This document shows positions 1-6,334 of a stretch of 9,215 nt of DNA, piece by piece. The stretch covers positions 1-9,215 of the forward strand of contig JAWLDB010000106.1 of the NCBI GenBank assembly GCA_041686915.1. The letters are read 5' to 3'. This DNA comes from JAWLDB01 sp041686915 (GTDB lineage Bacteria; Bacillota; UBA994; UBA5500). Both the position numbers and the translations under genes were made by a program. The first letter of the stretch is position 1. Each line of letters begins with the position of its first letter. The notes below the pieces were generated by a model that did no database searches, had not been told where the DNA came from, and saw only the letters and a list, made by a program, of their open reading frames with translations.

Positions 1-137
1 CAGGCTCCGTTAGCAGGAAGACGGACTATCTGTTGGCCGGTGAGAAAGCCGGCAGCAAGTTGACCAAAGCAGAGGAACTAAGAGTACCGATCATTTCGGA
101 GGCAGACTTGTTGGAGATGCTGAAGCTAACTAAATAG
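1..137 (+). CDS. ligA: NAD-dependent DNA ligase LigA, C-terminal end (partial)
   Basis: This is the last 44 codons of a gene entering from the left edge, read in the frame that starts at base 3 and ending at TAG 135-137. The peptide begins GSVSRKTDYLLAGEKAGSK and continues with a KAEEL-RVPII-EADLLEML pattern, which is the typical second half of the BRCT domain that closes bacterial NAD-dependent DNA ligase. LigA seals nicks during replication and repair using NAD, and its BRCT domain contributes to DNA binding. The adenylation, OB-fold and helix-hairpin-helix parts lie outside the window. Other BRCT proteins are possible, but the spacing and the C-terminal position fit LigA best. Confidence 0.9.
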   Translation, partial: GSVSRKTDYLLAGEKAGSKLTKAEELRVPIISEADLLEMLKLTK

Positions 138-156
138 AAACGTCATAGAAACGTCC

Positions 157-182
157 AAAGGGAGAGCTGCGGCTCTCCCTTT
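157..182 (+). terminator. Rho-independent terminator after ligA
   Basis: A perfect 11-bp stem (157-167 with 172-182) closes on a TGCG loop, 19 bases past the ligA stop. The stem starts with AAA and ends with TTT, so the T tail is short and is part of the stem. It separates ligA from the chemotaxis gene. Because the stem carries A on one side and T on the other, it could work in both directions. Confidence 0.85.
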
Positions 183-298
183 AGCATATTGATCTCTCCA
201 GTCTCTTTAGATTTTCTTTCTGTTAAAGGCAGGTAATTTGTCGAAATGTGGAGAACTATTTCTAGGTTTGCAATTGGAACTGTTTGGAGTGATATACT

Positions 299-2023
299 AT
301 GCGCTGGCACGAATCATTGAAGACTAAGGTCATCTGCAGTTTCCTGTTAATTGCTTTGTTCTCCTCCATTACGATGGGAGTCAACTCATATCGTAGTGCA
401 AGAGCTACTATTGAAGCAACCGTTGGTGAGACTGCTATCAACATCATCGAATCGGTAGCAAAGCAGATTGATCCGGCACAATTTGACGCTCTGCGTGACG
501 GAGCAGATATGGAAAGTGAGTATTACCGGGAACTTCGGGATAGGCTGAACTCTGTCCGAGAATCCCTGGGACTTAAGTACCTTTATACTATGCGGCGGAA
601 TGAGCAGGGTCAGTACGTCTACGTAGTAGACGGCATGCCCTGGGATGACCCTGATGAATCTCTGCTGAATGACGAGGAAGACCAGGCCGAAATGAGTGAC
701 GCATGGATTGCTAGTCTCAGCGGTACCCCTGGTTTTGAGCTGGAAGCGAGTGAAGAATGGGGCAACTTGCTCTCGGCCTATTTGCCGCTCAAAGATACAA
801 CGGGCAATGTTATTGGCATGCTCGGAGCAGATTTTGACGGTAACCTGATGTTTGACCAGCTCACAGAAGTTCGCAAGTCAATGGTCAGTCGAACCGTCGT
901 TGTCTCTCTGCTTGGGTGCCTGCTTGGTGCCTTGATAGCCATCGTGTTGGTTCGCTCACTTGGCGAGCTGCAGACTCAAGCGGAGCTTCTGCAGCATGGC
1001 GATCTTACAGTCGAGTTTAGACAGGCAGGCAGGCGAGACGAGGTTGGTCGACTAGCCGGAGCCTTCCAGCTTGTAGTTAACAGCCTCGCTGGAGTAACCC
1101 GAAACATCAGGGCGAGCACTACGCAAGTGATGCAGCATGCGGCTGAATTGGCCGAAGGAGCCCAAACCACCGAGCGCATTGCCGCCGGAATCACACAGGT
1201 AGTTAGTCAGGTAGCTGCAGGGTCGGAGCAACAGGTGCAAAGCATTGATGGCGTGTCTGGATCCATGCAAGAAGTATTTAAGCAAGTGCAACGCGTGACT
1301 GAACATGCTGGTGAAGTAACTCAAGCTGCTGACAAGGCTGTAGTGGAAGCCGACGCTGCTTTGCGTCGTTATCAGTCTTCGATGCAGCAAGTGAACAAAA
1401 TCAACGAGTCGATTAGTCGCACAGCAACTGTAGTACAGTCGTTAGGACAAAAATCTGAAGAGATTGGCTCTTTCAGTCAGACTATCTCGCAGATTGCCAG
1501 CCAGACTAACTTGTTAGCACTAAACGCAGCGATTGAGGCAGCCAGGGCCGGTGAACACGGCAAAGGGTTTGCCGTAGTAGCCGATCAGGTAAAAACCTTG
1601 GCTAATGCCGTAAACAAAGCCAGCAGTCAGATTAATGGTCTGGTTGAGATTATGCAGGGTGAAATCAAGCAGGTGACGGCTGCTATTCACGATGGAGTCA
1701 AGCAGGCATCTGAAGGGGTTCGTTCTAGCGCAGCTGTAGATGGTTACTTGGCCAATCTGGTTGCATCAAACGATAATGTTAAGGAACTAGTGCATAGCGT
1801 GCTGGAAGCGGTAGGCATCATAGAGCAGTCGTGCCAGCAATCATTGACTCGCCTGATGGATCTCTCCGCTATTTCCATCCAGTTCAGTTCCGGAGCTCAA
1901 CAGGCAGCTGCCTCGACTGAAGAACAAATGGCAATTATCCAGGCCGTTGAACAGCGTCTCGCCAAGCTACGGGCAATCGCTGCTGAACTGGAGCAGGCTG
2001 TTAATCAGTTCAAGCTGGTCTAA
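299..2023 (+). CDS. Methyl-accepting chemotaxis protein with single-Cache-like sensor
   Basis: This 574-residue transmembrane chemoreceptor would sense an extracellular ligand and control the CheA/CheW kinase complex. A first membrane helix lies near residues 11-29. It is followed by an extracytoplasmic domain of about 170 residues with the motif YLYTMRRN and a closing LGADFDGN strand typical of Cache folds, a second helix near 199-219, a HAMP segment near 219-271 and a long methyl-accepting coiled coil to the end. The signalling hairpin is clear: QTNLLALNAAIEAARAGE begins at residue 402, and GKGFAVVA follows at 421. No C-terminal CheR-binding pentapeptide is seen. The start at 299 has GGAG at 286-289. 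The gene stands alone between two terminators with no che genes nearby, so the ligand cannot be inferred. An acidic stretch at residues 116-131 of the sensor is notable. Confidence 0.95.
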   Translation: MRWHESLKTKVICSFLLIALFSSITMGVNSYRSARATIEATVGETAINIIESVAKQIDPAQFDALRDGADMESEYYRELRDRLNSVRESLGLKYLYTMRRNEQGQYVYVVDGMPWDDPDESLLNDEEDQAEMSDAWIASLSGTPGFELEASEEWGNLLSAYLPLKDTTGNVIGMLGADFDGNLMFDQLTEVRKSMVSRTVVVSLLGCLLGALIAIVLVRSLGELQTQAELLQHGDLTVEFRQAGRRDEVGRLAGAFQLVVNSLAGVTRNIRASTTQVMQHAAELAEGAQTTERIAAGITQVVSQVAAGSEQQVQSIDGVSGSMQEVFKQVQRVTEHAGEVTQAADKAVVEADAALRRYQSSMQQVNKINESISRTATVVQSLGQKSEEIGSFSQTISQIASQTNLLALNAAIEAARAGEHGKGFAVVADQVKTLANAVNKASSQINGLVEIMQGEIKQVTAAIHDGVKQASEGVRSSAAVDGYLANLVASNDNVKELVHSVLEAVGIIEQSCQQSLTRLMDLSAISIQFSSGAQQAAASTEEQMAIIQAVEQRLAKLRAIAAELEQAVNQFKLV

Positions 2024-2030
2024 AACAATC

Positions 2031-2057
2031 GACCCTGGAACCGTTGGTTTCGGGGTC
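2031..2057 (+). terminator. Terminator after the chemoreceptor gene
   Basis: An inverted repeat of 12 pairs (2031-2042 with 2046-2057, two G-T wobbles) closes on a 3-base GTT loop and is followed by TTT. It begins 7 bases after the chemoreceptor stop codon. The T tail is short, so strength is uncertain, but position and stem length support a terminator. Confidence 0.75.
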
Positions 2058-2094
2058 TTTCGCTGCCCGAAAAGATGCGGCCAGTCAAGAGGGT

Positions 2095-2122
2095 TTGACC
2101 TTCGCGATAGGGAACTTATCTC
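2095..2122 (+). promoter_or_regulatory. Candidate sigma-A promoter for the nitroreductase-creatininase operon
   Basis: TTGACC at 2095-2100 matches the -35 consensus at five of six positions. TATCTC at 2117-2122 is a weak -10 with a 16-base spacer. It lies between the upstream terminator and the nitroreductase start, leaving a leader of roughly 25 bases. The -35 forms one arm of a small inverted repeat, GTCAA at 2084-2088 and TTGAC at 2095-2099, which could be a repressor site. This is inferred from pattern only. Confidence 0.4.
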
Positions 2123-2152
2123 TTTAGGAAAACCACCAGAGGGGGAACCAGT

Positions 2153-2941
2153 ATGAATGATGTTATGAACGCTATTATGCAGCACGCCTCCATTCGCAAG
2201 TTCACTGACCAGGATGTCAGTGACGAGATGATCCAGCAGATTGCCCGGGCAGGTCAACAGGCACCGTTTACCGGCCAGATGTACACCTGCATCTATACCC
2301 GGGACCAAGCTAAACGGGAGCGTCTATCCAAGCTATTTGGTCCCCTGGTCACGCGGGGTCCTGTCTTCATGCTCTACTGCGCAGACTATCGCAGATTGGA
2401 GAAATTCATCGCCTCCAAGGATAGACAAAACACTGCCAGCGATATGATGATGCTATTCCTCGGCATCCAGGATGTAGCCTACTTTGCTCAAAACATGGTG
2501 CTGGCGGCTGAAAGCCTGGGCCTCGGCACAGTCTTCCTCGGTGCCGCTCCTAACTTTGCAGCGGAACTCAAGGAAATCTTCAATCTGCCAGAGCGGGTCT
2601 TCCCGGTCGTTGGCATGATCCTGGGCTGGCCGGCTGAGCATCCGGCTCCGCGCCCTCGTATCCCCACCAAGTTTGTGCTGCATCAGGATGAGTACCAAGA
2701 CATCACCGATGAAGGCGTGGAAGAGGCACTCGGGGTTATGGATGCCGGGCTGATCCGCGAGGGGTACTACTCCAAGCTGAATGCCAAGATACCAAAGCCG
2801 GAAGCAGGCGAAGACGAAGTCAACTATGACAAGTACGGCTGGGGCGAGCATATGTCGCGCAAGTACGCCCGGCGTGGCTTGGTCTCCGATGTGCACGGCA
2901 AGCTGATGGAAGACCTGCGCAAAGCGGGCATCAACGTCTAG
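2153..2941 (+). CDS. NfsA-like nitroreductase family flavoprotein
   Basis: This 262-residue protein belongs to the FMN-dependent nitroreductase fold, which uses NAD(P)H to reduce nitro groups, quinones, flavins or similar acceptors, usually as a cytoplasmic dimer. The N-terminal HASIRKFTDQDVSD is the typical flavin-phosphate-binding start (R15, K16), followed by a QAPFTGQM segment that takes the place of the usual AP-S-N-QP motif. Near the middle, the GLGTVFLGA and FPVVGMILGWPAEHP segments and the RPRIPTKFVLHQDEY stretch resemble the NfsA/FRP subgroup. Length fits that family, with about 50 extra residues after the DEY motif. The start has GAGGGGG about 7 bases upstream. Its stop codon overlaps the Shine-Dalgarno of the creatininase-family gene, so the two are probably co-transcribed and translationally coupled. 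The physiological substrate is unknown. Confidence 0.88.
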   Translation: MNDVMNAIMQHASIRKFTDQDVSDEMIQQIARAGQQAPFTGQMYTCIYTRDQAKRERLSKLFGPLVTRGPVFMLYCADYRRLEKFIASKDRQNTASDMMMLFLGIQDVAYFAQNMVLAAESLGLGTVFLGAAPNFAAELKEIFNLPERVFPVVGMILGWPAEHPAPRPRIPTKFVLHQDEYQDITDEGVEEALGVMDAGLIREGYYSKLNAKIPKPEAGEDEVNYDKYGWGEHMSRKYARRGLVSDVHGKLMEDLRKAGINV

Positions 2942-2953
2942 GAGGCCGGGCAG

Positions 2954-3685
2954 ATGTATCTCTTGACGATGAACATGGACCAATTTGCTGAAGCAGTGCA
3001 ATCGGTGAATACGGCTGTGCTGCCTATTGGTATGACTGAGGCGCATGGGCACCATTGTCCGCTGGGCACAGATGTACTGATACCCAGGCACTTCCTGCAG
3101 CTGATAGAGCAGCGCATGGGACAGGACTTGATCATCGCGCCAGAAATCCCTTTTGGCCACTCCTGGAACTTGTCTGTATTCCCGGGCACCATCGATATCC
3201 CCGCCGATGTCTTTGGAGAATATGTCTATCAGGTGGGGAAGGGCTTGGCCAAATGGGGGATCAAGAGGCTGGTATTGTTCAATGGGCATGGCGGTAATAC
3301 ACCCGCGCTGAGCACTGTTATGGAACGCTTGGCGGACTTGGGGCTAACGGTGATGTTGATTAACTGGTGGATTGACCATGCACCCGAAATCCGCACCATT
3401 TGCAGCGGCCAGGGACACGCGGGAGAAGATGAAACCTCAACCGTGCTAGCGATAGACGAGAGTTTAGTGGATATGAGCAAGGCGGCTGTCAACTGGACCA
3501 AGACAATCGCCAATATCCGCTATCCGGGCATCTCCCATGCCACGTTGGCTCATGCACTGACTGGTGACGCAACCAAGGCTAGCAAAGCAAAGGGAGAGGC
3601 CATCTATCAACTGGTGACTGAGAGAATCGTGGAACTCTTGCAGAGGTTCATGGCAGGTGAGTTGCTTCAACAAGCTGACCACTGA
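2954..3685 (+). CDS. Creatininase family metal-dependent amidohydrolase
   Basis: This 243-residue enzyme has the usual length and the metal-site motifs of the creatininase family: PIGMTEAHGHHCPLGTD (E29, H31, D40), FGHSWNLSVFPGTI (H69), FNGHGGN (H112) and GHAGEDETS (H155, E158, E160). Known members hydrolyse cyclic or linear amides, such as creatinine, the formamide FAPy in riboflavin and F420 synthesis, or 3-dehydro-scyllo-inosose-type substrates, with two divalent metals. Members of this family cannot be assigned a substrate by motif alone. AGGAGG at 2940-2945 overlaps the nitroreductase stop, and the ATG at 2954 is 8 bases after it, which sets the start and implies coupling. The unit ends at the 3705-3730 hairpin. 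There is no sign of truncation. Confidence 0.9.
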   Translation: MYLLTMNMDQFAEAVQSVNTAVLPIGMTEAHGHHCPLGTDVLIPRHFLQLIEQRMGQDLIIAPEIPFGHSWNLSVFPGTIDIPADVFGEYVYQVGKGLAKWGIKRLVLFNGHGGNTPALSTVMERLADLGLTVMLINWWIDHAPEIRTICSGQGHAGEDETSTVLAIDESLVDMSKAAVNWTKTIANIRYPGISHATLAHALTGDATKASKAKGEAIYQLVTERIVELLQRFMAGELLQQADH

Positions 3686-3704
3686 AAAGTTGCGGTAAGA
3701 AGGC

Positions 3705-3730
3705 AAGAGCGCGGGCTAACCCGCGCTCTT
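3705..3730. terminator. Bidirectional terminator between convergent genes
   Basis: A perfect 11-bp GC-rich stem (3705-3715 with 3720-3730) closes on a CTAA loop and is followed by TT on the plus strand. It lies 19 bases after the creatininase-family stop and immediately beyond the TAA (3733-3731) of the minus-strand membrane protein gene, so it can serve both transcripts. Confidence 0.88.
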
Positions 3731-3949
3731 TTAGTGCCCAAACAATGCCCTCAGGTAGAAGAACAAACAGTAGTAAGCAATTGAGAATAGCAGCGCCAAG
3801 CTGAAACGAGCCATCCTGCCTGCCAGGCTCTTCTGACGCAGTACAGTGAACTGCTGCGCTAGATTGCCGCCAATTAGCAGGCTACCTACCACCATGGTCA
3901 TCTCCATCCAGTGCATGCGCACAAACTGCATCCATTGGCCGCTAAACAA
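3731..3949 (-). CDS. Small two-helix membrane protein, unknown function
   Basis: I do not recognise the family. The predicted protein has 72 residues, with two hydrophobic segments: about residues 17-37 (methionine- and glycine-rich, VVGSLLIGGN) and about 48-70 (FSLALLFSIAYYCLFFYL). A basic connector with RQK and GRMAR lies between them, suggesting a hairpin in the membrane with the loop on the cytoplasmic side. The chosen start is TTG at 3949-3947, because a perfect AAGGAGG lies 8 bases before it (3964-3958). The frame stays open upstream to another TTG at 3997 with a weaker GAGG, which would give 88 residues. Its stop abuts a bidirectional hairpin. This ribosome site, hydrophobicity and terminator make it a credible gene rather than a chance frame, though homologue searching would be the real test. 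Confidence 0.65.
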   Translation of the reverse strand: MFSGQWMQFVRMHWMEMTMVVGSLLIGGNLAQQFTVLRQKSLAGRMARFSLALLFSIAYYCLFFYLRALFGH

Positions 3950-3957
3950 AGACTTCC

Positions 3958-3964
3958 CCTCCTT
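3958..3964 (-). promoter_or_regulatory. Ribosome binding site deciding the TTG start of the small membrane protein
   Basis: On the minus strand this reads AAGGAGG, a perfect match to the anti-Shine-Dalgarno, with 8 bases to the TTG at 3949. No ATG in frame downstream has a comparable site. Confidence 0.65.
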
Positions 3965-4019
3965 CCTTACCTCACTCTGTAATTCATATGCAGGCAAGCC
4001 GCGCCTCAGACATGCCCCA

Positions 4020-4070
4020 TTGCTCTGCTACATACGCATGAGTATAGGTGTCTGGCAGCTGAAAACTACA
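4020..4070. promoter_or_regulatory. Candidate overlapping divergent promoters in the 3950-4160 intergenic region
   Basis: The 211 bases between the two divergent starts hold no further convincing gene. On the plus strand, TTGCTC (4020-4025) and TATAGG (4043-4048) have a 17-base spacer and would drive the amidohydrolase operon with a leader of about 105 bases. On the minus strand, TATACT (4046-4041) is a good -10 for the membrane protein gene, with only a poor -35 (TGTAGT, 4070-4065, 18-base spacer). The two -10 hexamers share TATA at 4043-4046. These are pattern matches only. Confidence 0.3.
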
Positions 4071-4160
4071 GGAAACTTGACCCTTACAAAAGGAATGGGG
4101 AAGAAGATAGCGAATTTTTACTTGGTAAGACGAAATATATCGCTGGAGGGACATACACTG

Positions 4161-5321
4161 ATGAAATTGGCTATTGTTAACGGCAAAATCTACACCATTA
4201 CGCAAGGCATCATTGAGCAGGGAACGGTGCTATGCGAGGACGGCAAAATTGTTGCTGTCGGCGCAGACGTTGCAGTGCCTGAGGATGCACAGGTAATCGA
4301 TGCTGCCGGCAAGGTAGTAACTCCTGGCCTGATTGATGCTCACAGCCATATCGGCTTGTTTGGGGAACCGTCTGTTCCTGCCACTGCTGACGGTAACGAG
4401 AAGACTGGCCCGGTGCAGGCTGCGCTGTTTGGCATAGACTCCCTGAACCCGGCAGATCCTGCTTTTCCGCAAGTGTTGGCAGCAGGCGTCACCACTGTCT
4501 ACACCGGCCCTGGCAGCAGTAACATCATTGGTGGCACAGGCATGGCTATTAAGACCGTTGGCCGCACCGTCAATGACATGGTGATCTCGGGTAGCGAAGG
4601 CATGAAAATGGCTCTGGGCGAGAATCCTAAGCGCAACTATGGGCCGGTACACAAGATGCCGGGCACCCGGATGGGCAACGCTGCAGTCCTGCGCGAGGCC
4701 TTGATCAGCGCGCAGAACTATCTGGATAAAGTTGAACGGGCTGCTGCAGAGGGTAAGCCGCACACCGTTGACCGCAATCTGAAGATGGAGCAATTGGCCA
4801 AGGTGCTGAAGCGTGAGATGAAGGCGCGTATTCACTGCCATCGGGCTGACGATATCATGACAGCCATTCGCATCGGTGAAGAGTTCAATCTCGATTTCAC
4901 ATTGGAGCATGCCACCGAAGGCTACAAGATTGCCGATATTATTGCTGAAAAGCAGATTCCATGTGTTGTCGGACCGTTGCTTATGGGGCCCGCCAAACAT
5001 GAGCTTTGGGAAGTGCGTCTGGATAATCCTGCCATCCTGGCCAAAGCGGGCGTGAAGGTCGCTATCCAGATGGATACATCCTCGGACACCAAGTACCTGC
5101 CGATGGTTACCGGAATTGCTGTTCGGGAGGGTATGAACGAAGAGGATGCCCTGCGGGCTATCACTATCAACTCGGCTGAAATCCTTGGTCTGGCCGACCG
5201 CCTAGGTAGTATCGAGGTAGGTAAGGAAGCTGATTTGGCAGTGTTTGATGGTCATCCACTCTGCAATTTCACCAACTGCACGTCTGTTGTCATCAGCGGT
5301 AAACTGGTGCATCAGGTTTAA
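4161..5321 (+). CDS. Amidohydrolase, imidazolonepropionase-like (COG1228 type)
   Basis: This 386-residue cytoplasmic metal-dependent hydrolase begins with the usual small beta-sandwich half (residues 1-55), followed by a TIM barrel. Visible metal-site residues are the PGLIDAHSH motif (H61, H63), H227 in ARIHCHRAD, H250 in LEHATEG and an aspartate near 305 (QMDTSSD). The barrel closes with the standard ITINSAEILGLADRLGSIE-type segment and GKEADLAVFDGHP. The ALGENPKR motif at 152-158 is typical of this subgroup. Family members open cyclic amides or cleave N-acyl, dipeptide or similar bonds; the substrate here is not known. The ATG at 4161 is chosen because GGAGGG (4145-4150) precedes it and the N-terminal MKLAIVNGKIYT is the family start. 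The open frame extends upstream to 3846, but those residues are not family-like. It is first in a four-gene rightward run. Confidence 0.9.
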   Translation: MKLAIVNGKIYTITQGIIEQGTVLCEDGKIVAVGADVAVPEDAQVIDAAGKVVTPGLIDAHSHIGLFGEPSVPATADGNEKTGPVQAALFGIDSLNPADPAFPQVLAAGVTTVYTGPGSSNIIGGTGMAIKTVGRTVNDMVISGSEGMKMALGENPKRNYGPVHKMPGTRMGNAAVLREALISAQNYLDKVERAAAEGKPHTVDRNLKMEQLAKVLKREMKARIHCHRADDIMTAIRIGEEFNLDFTLEHATEGYKIADIIAEKQIPCVVGPLLMGPAKHELWEVRLDNPAILAKAGVKVAIQMDTSSDTKYLPMVTGIAVREGMNEEDALRAITINSAEILGLADRLGSIEVGKEADLAVFDGHPLCNFTNCTSVVISGKLVHQV

Positions 5322-5337
5322 GTGCAAACGGGCGGCG

Positions 5338-5356
5338 GCCTGGCGCTACGCCAGGC
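5338..5356 (+). other. Intergenic hairpin without a T tail
   Basis: A perfect 8-bp GC-rich stem (GCCTGGCG at 5338-5345 with 5349-5356) and a CTA loop lie 16 bases after the amidohydrolase stop. No run of T follows, so it is not a classical terminator. It could stabilise the upstream message end or reduce expression of downstream genes. Confidence 0.6.
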
Positions 5357-5401
5357 GCTACCCTTGATATTCACTTCAAGATAACTGGAGGAATGGATTA
5401 G

Positions 5402-6283
5402 ATGGAGAAGCAGGTCTATACCCGGATGGTAGACGATGGCGTCGTAAAAGCTGAACTCAACTTTCAGGTGTTTGGTGAAGGTAGCCCACGTGTATTCTTC
5501 ACCGGCGGCATCCATGGTGGCGAAGCAACTGGTATTTACACTGCGCAGAGAGTTGTTAAGTTTCTGGAAGATAACGAGCTGGTTAAGGGCTCGGTCAAAG
5601 TGCTGCCCATCGCCAACCCGCTTGCTTTCAGGCGGATGCAGCGCACCTCTCCCTATGACGAGCTGGACATGAACCGCATTTTCCCAGGACGCCCTGACTC
5701 CGCCCCAACCCTGGGTGTTGCCAATGTGATTTGGGAAGAGGCGCAGGATGCCAACTATATCGTTGACCTGCATTGTTGTGGAGTCTATGGGTCTAGCTAT
5801 ACGCTCGCGGTTTACAAAGAATTTGATTTTGCCCGTGAACTGGCCGGCATGTTGTCCATCCCACGAGTCATTGAAAGCGGCGGCACCCGCGGTCAGCTGT
5901 TCACCAACGCTTGTGACAAAGGCATCCCGGCCGTAATCATCGAACTACCTGGTGGTGGTCAAGGTGGCGTTATCGACCTGGATGCAGCTGAAGAAGCATA
6001 TCAGGCACTGATCAACCTGCTCCGCCAACTGGGCATGGTCACAGGCGAGGCCAAGCCGCCGCAACCTAACTTCTATGGCAAGTTGCAGCCAGTAATGACA
6101 TCCCTCCAGGGTGCATTCCTGCCTGAAGTCAAAGCAGGCTCGACAGTAGAAGAGGGCCAGGTCATTGGACGCGTAGATGGCCAAGAGATCCTCTCGCCGG
6201 TAAACGGAGTAGCCATCATGGTTCGCCCTGCATCGTATATCTTCAAAGGGTCACCTGTTGCCAATGTAGCCGCAAAGGAATAA
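5402..6283 (+). CDS. Succinylglutamate desuccinylase/aspartoacylase family zinc hydrolase
   Basis: This 293-residue M14-type enzyme has the AstE/AspA signature. The zinc motif GGIHGGEATG gives H38 and E41, DMNRIFPG starts at residue 89, the third zinc ligand is probably H124 in VDLHCC, and the likely catalytic glutamate is E181 in IIELPGG. Residues 237-293 form a separate C-terminal barrel-like domain (GAFLPEVKAGSTVEEGQVIG, then SPVNG) resembling lipoyl-type hammerheads, as often seen in COG3608 proteins. Relatives remove acyl groups from N-acyl amino acids or cleave amide side chains; the substrate is undetermined. Start ATG 5402 has GGAGG at 5387-5391. An in-frame ATG-GAT-TAG directly precedes it. 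It lies 80 bases after the amidohydrolase and is probably in the same transcript, which would suit sequential amide hydrolysis. Confidence 0.9.
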   Translation: MEKQVYTRMVDDGVVKAELNFQVFGEGSPRVFFTGGIHGGEATGIYTAQRVVKFLEDNELVKGSVKVLPIANPLAFRRMQRTSPYDELDMNRIFPGRPDSAPTLGVANVIWEEAQDANYIVDLHCCGVYGSSYTLAVYKEFDFARELAGMLSIPRVIESGGTRGQLFTNACDKGIPAVIIELPGGGQGGVIDLDAAEEAYQALINLLRQLGMVTGEAKPPQPNFYGKLQPVMTSLQGAFLPEVKAGSTVEEGQVIGRVDGQEILSPVNGVAIMVRPASYIFKGSPVANVAAKE

Positions 6284-6334
6284 CCGGGGTGCGGGTCACC
6301 CGTCGGCTGATAATGCATGGGGGGTAGGGCGTGC

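Noticed and set aside
135..155. Direct repeat TAGAAACGTC twice with an 11-base period after ligA
   Set aside because: Only two copies between a stop codon and a terminator; most likely a small local duplication.
224..247. Possible sigma-D (flagellar) promoter TAAA...GTCGAAAT before the chemoreceptor
   Set aside because: The spacer is 12 bases instead of about 15, and the -10 differs from GCCGATAT; no good sigma-A promoter is seen there either.
1947..2156. 69-residue plus-strand frame bridging the chemoreceptor and nitroreductase genes
   Set aside because: It overlaps the chemoreceptor end, runs through a terminator hairpin, and has no ribosome binding site or domain.
2453..3289. 278-residue minus-strand open frame opposite the nitroreductase and creatininase genes
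   Set aside because: It lies antisense to two genes with clear motifs and has no recognisable domain; it is a shadow of their codon use.
4077..4082. TTGACC as -35 for the amidohydrolase operon
   Set aside because: Positions 16-18 bases downstream hold only purine-rich sequence with no -10 match.
3846..4160. Upstream extension of the amidohydrolase frame to an ATG at 3846
   Set aside because: The added 105 residues are not family-like, overlap the minus-strand gene, and the ATG at 4161 has its own GGAGGG site.
4230..5000. 256-residue minus-strand open frame opposite the amidohydrolase
   Set aside because: Its histidine- and arginine-rich composition is typical of antisense reading, and no domain is visible.
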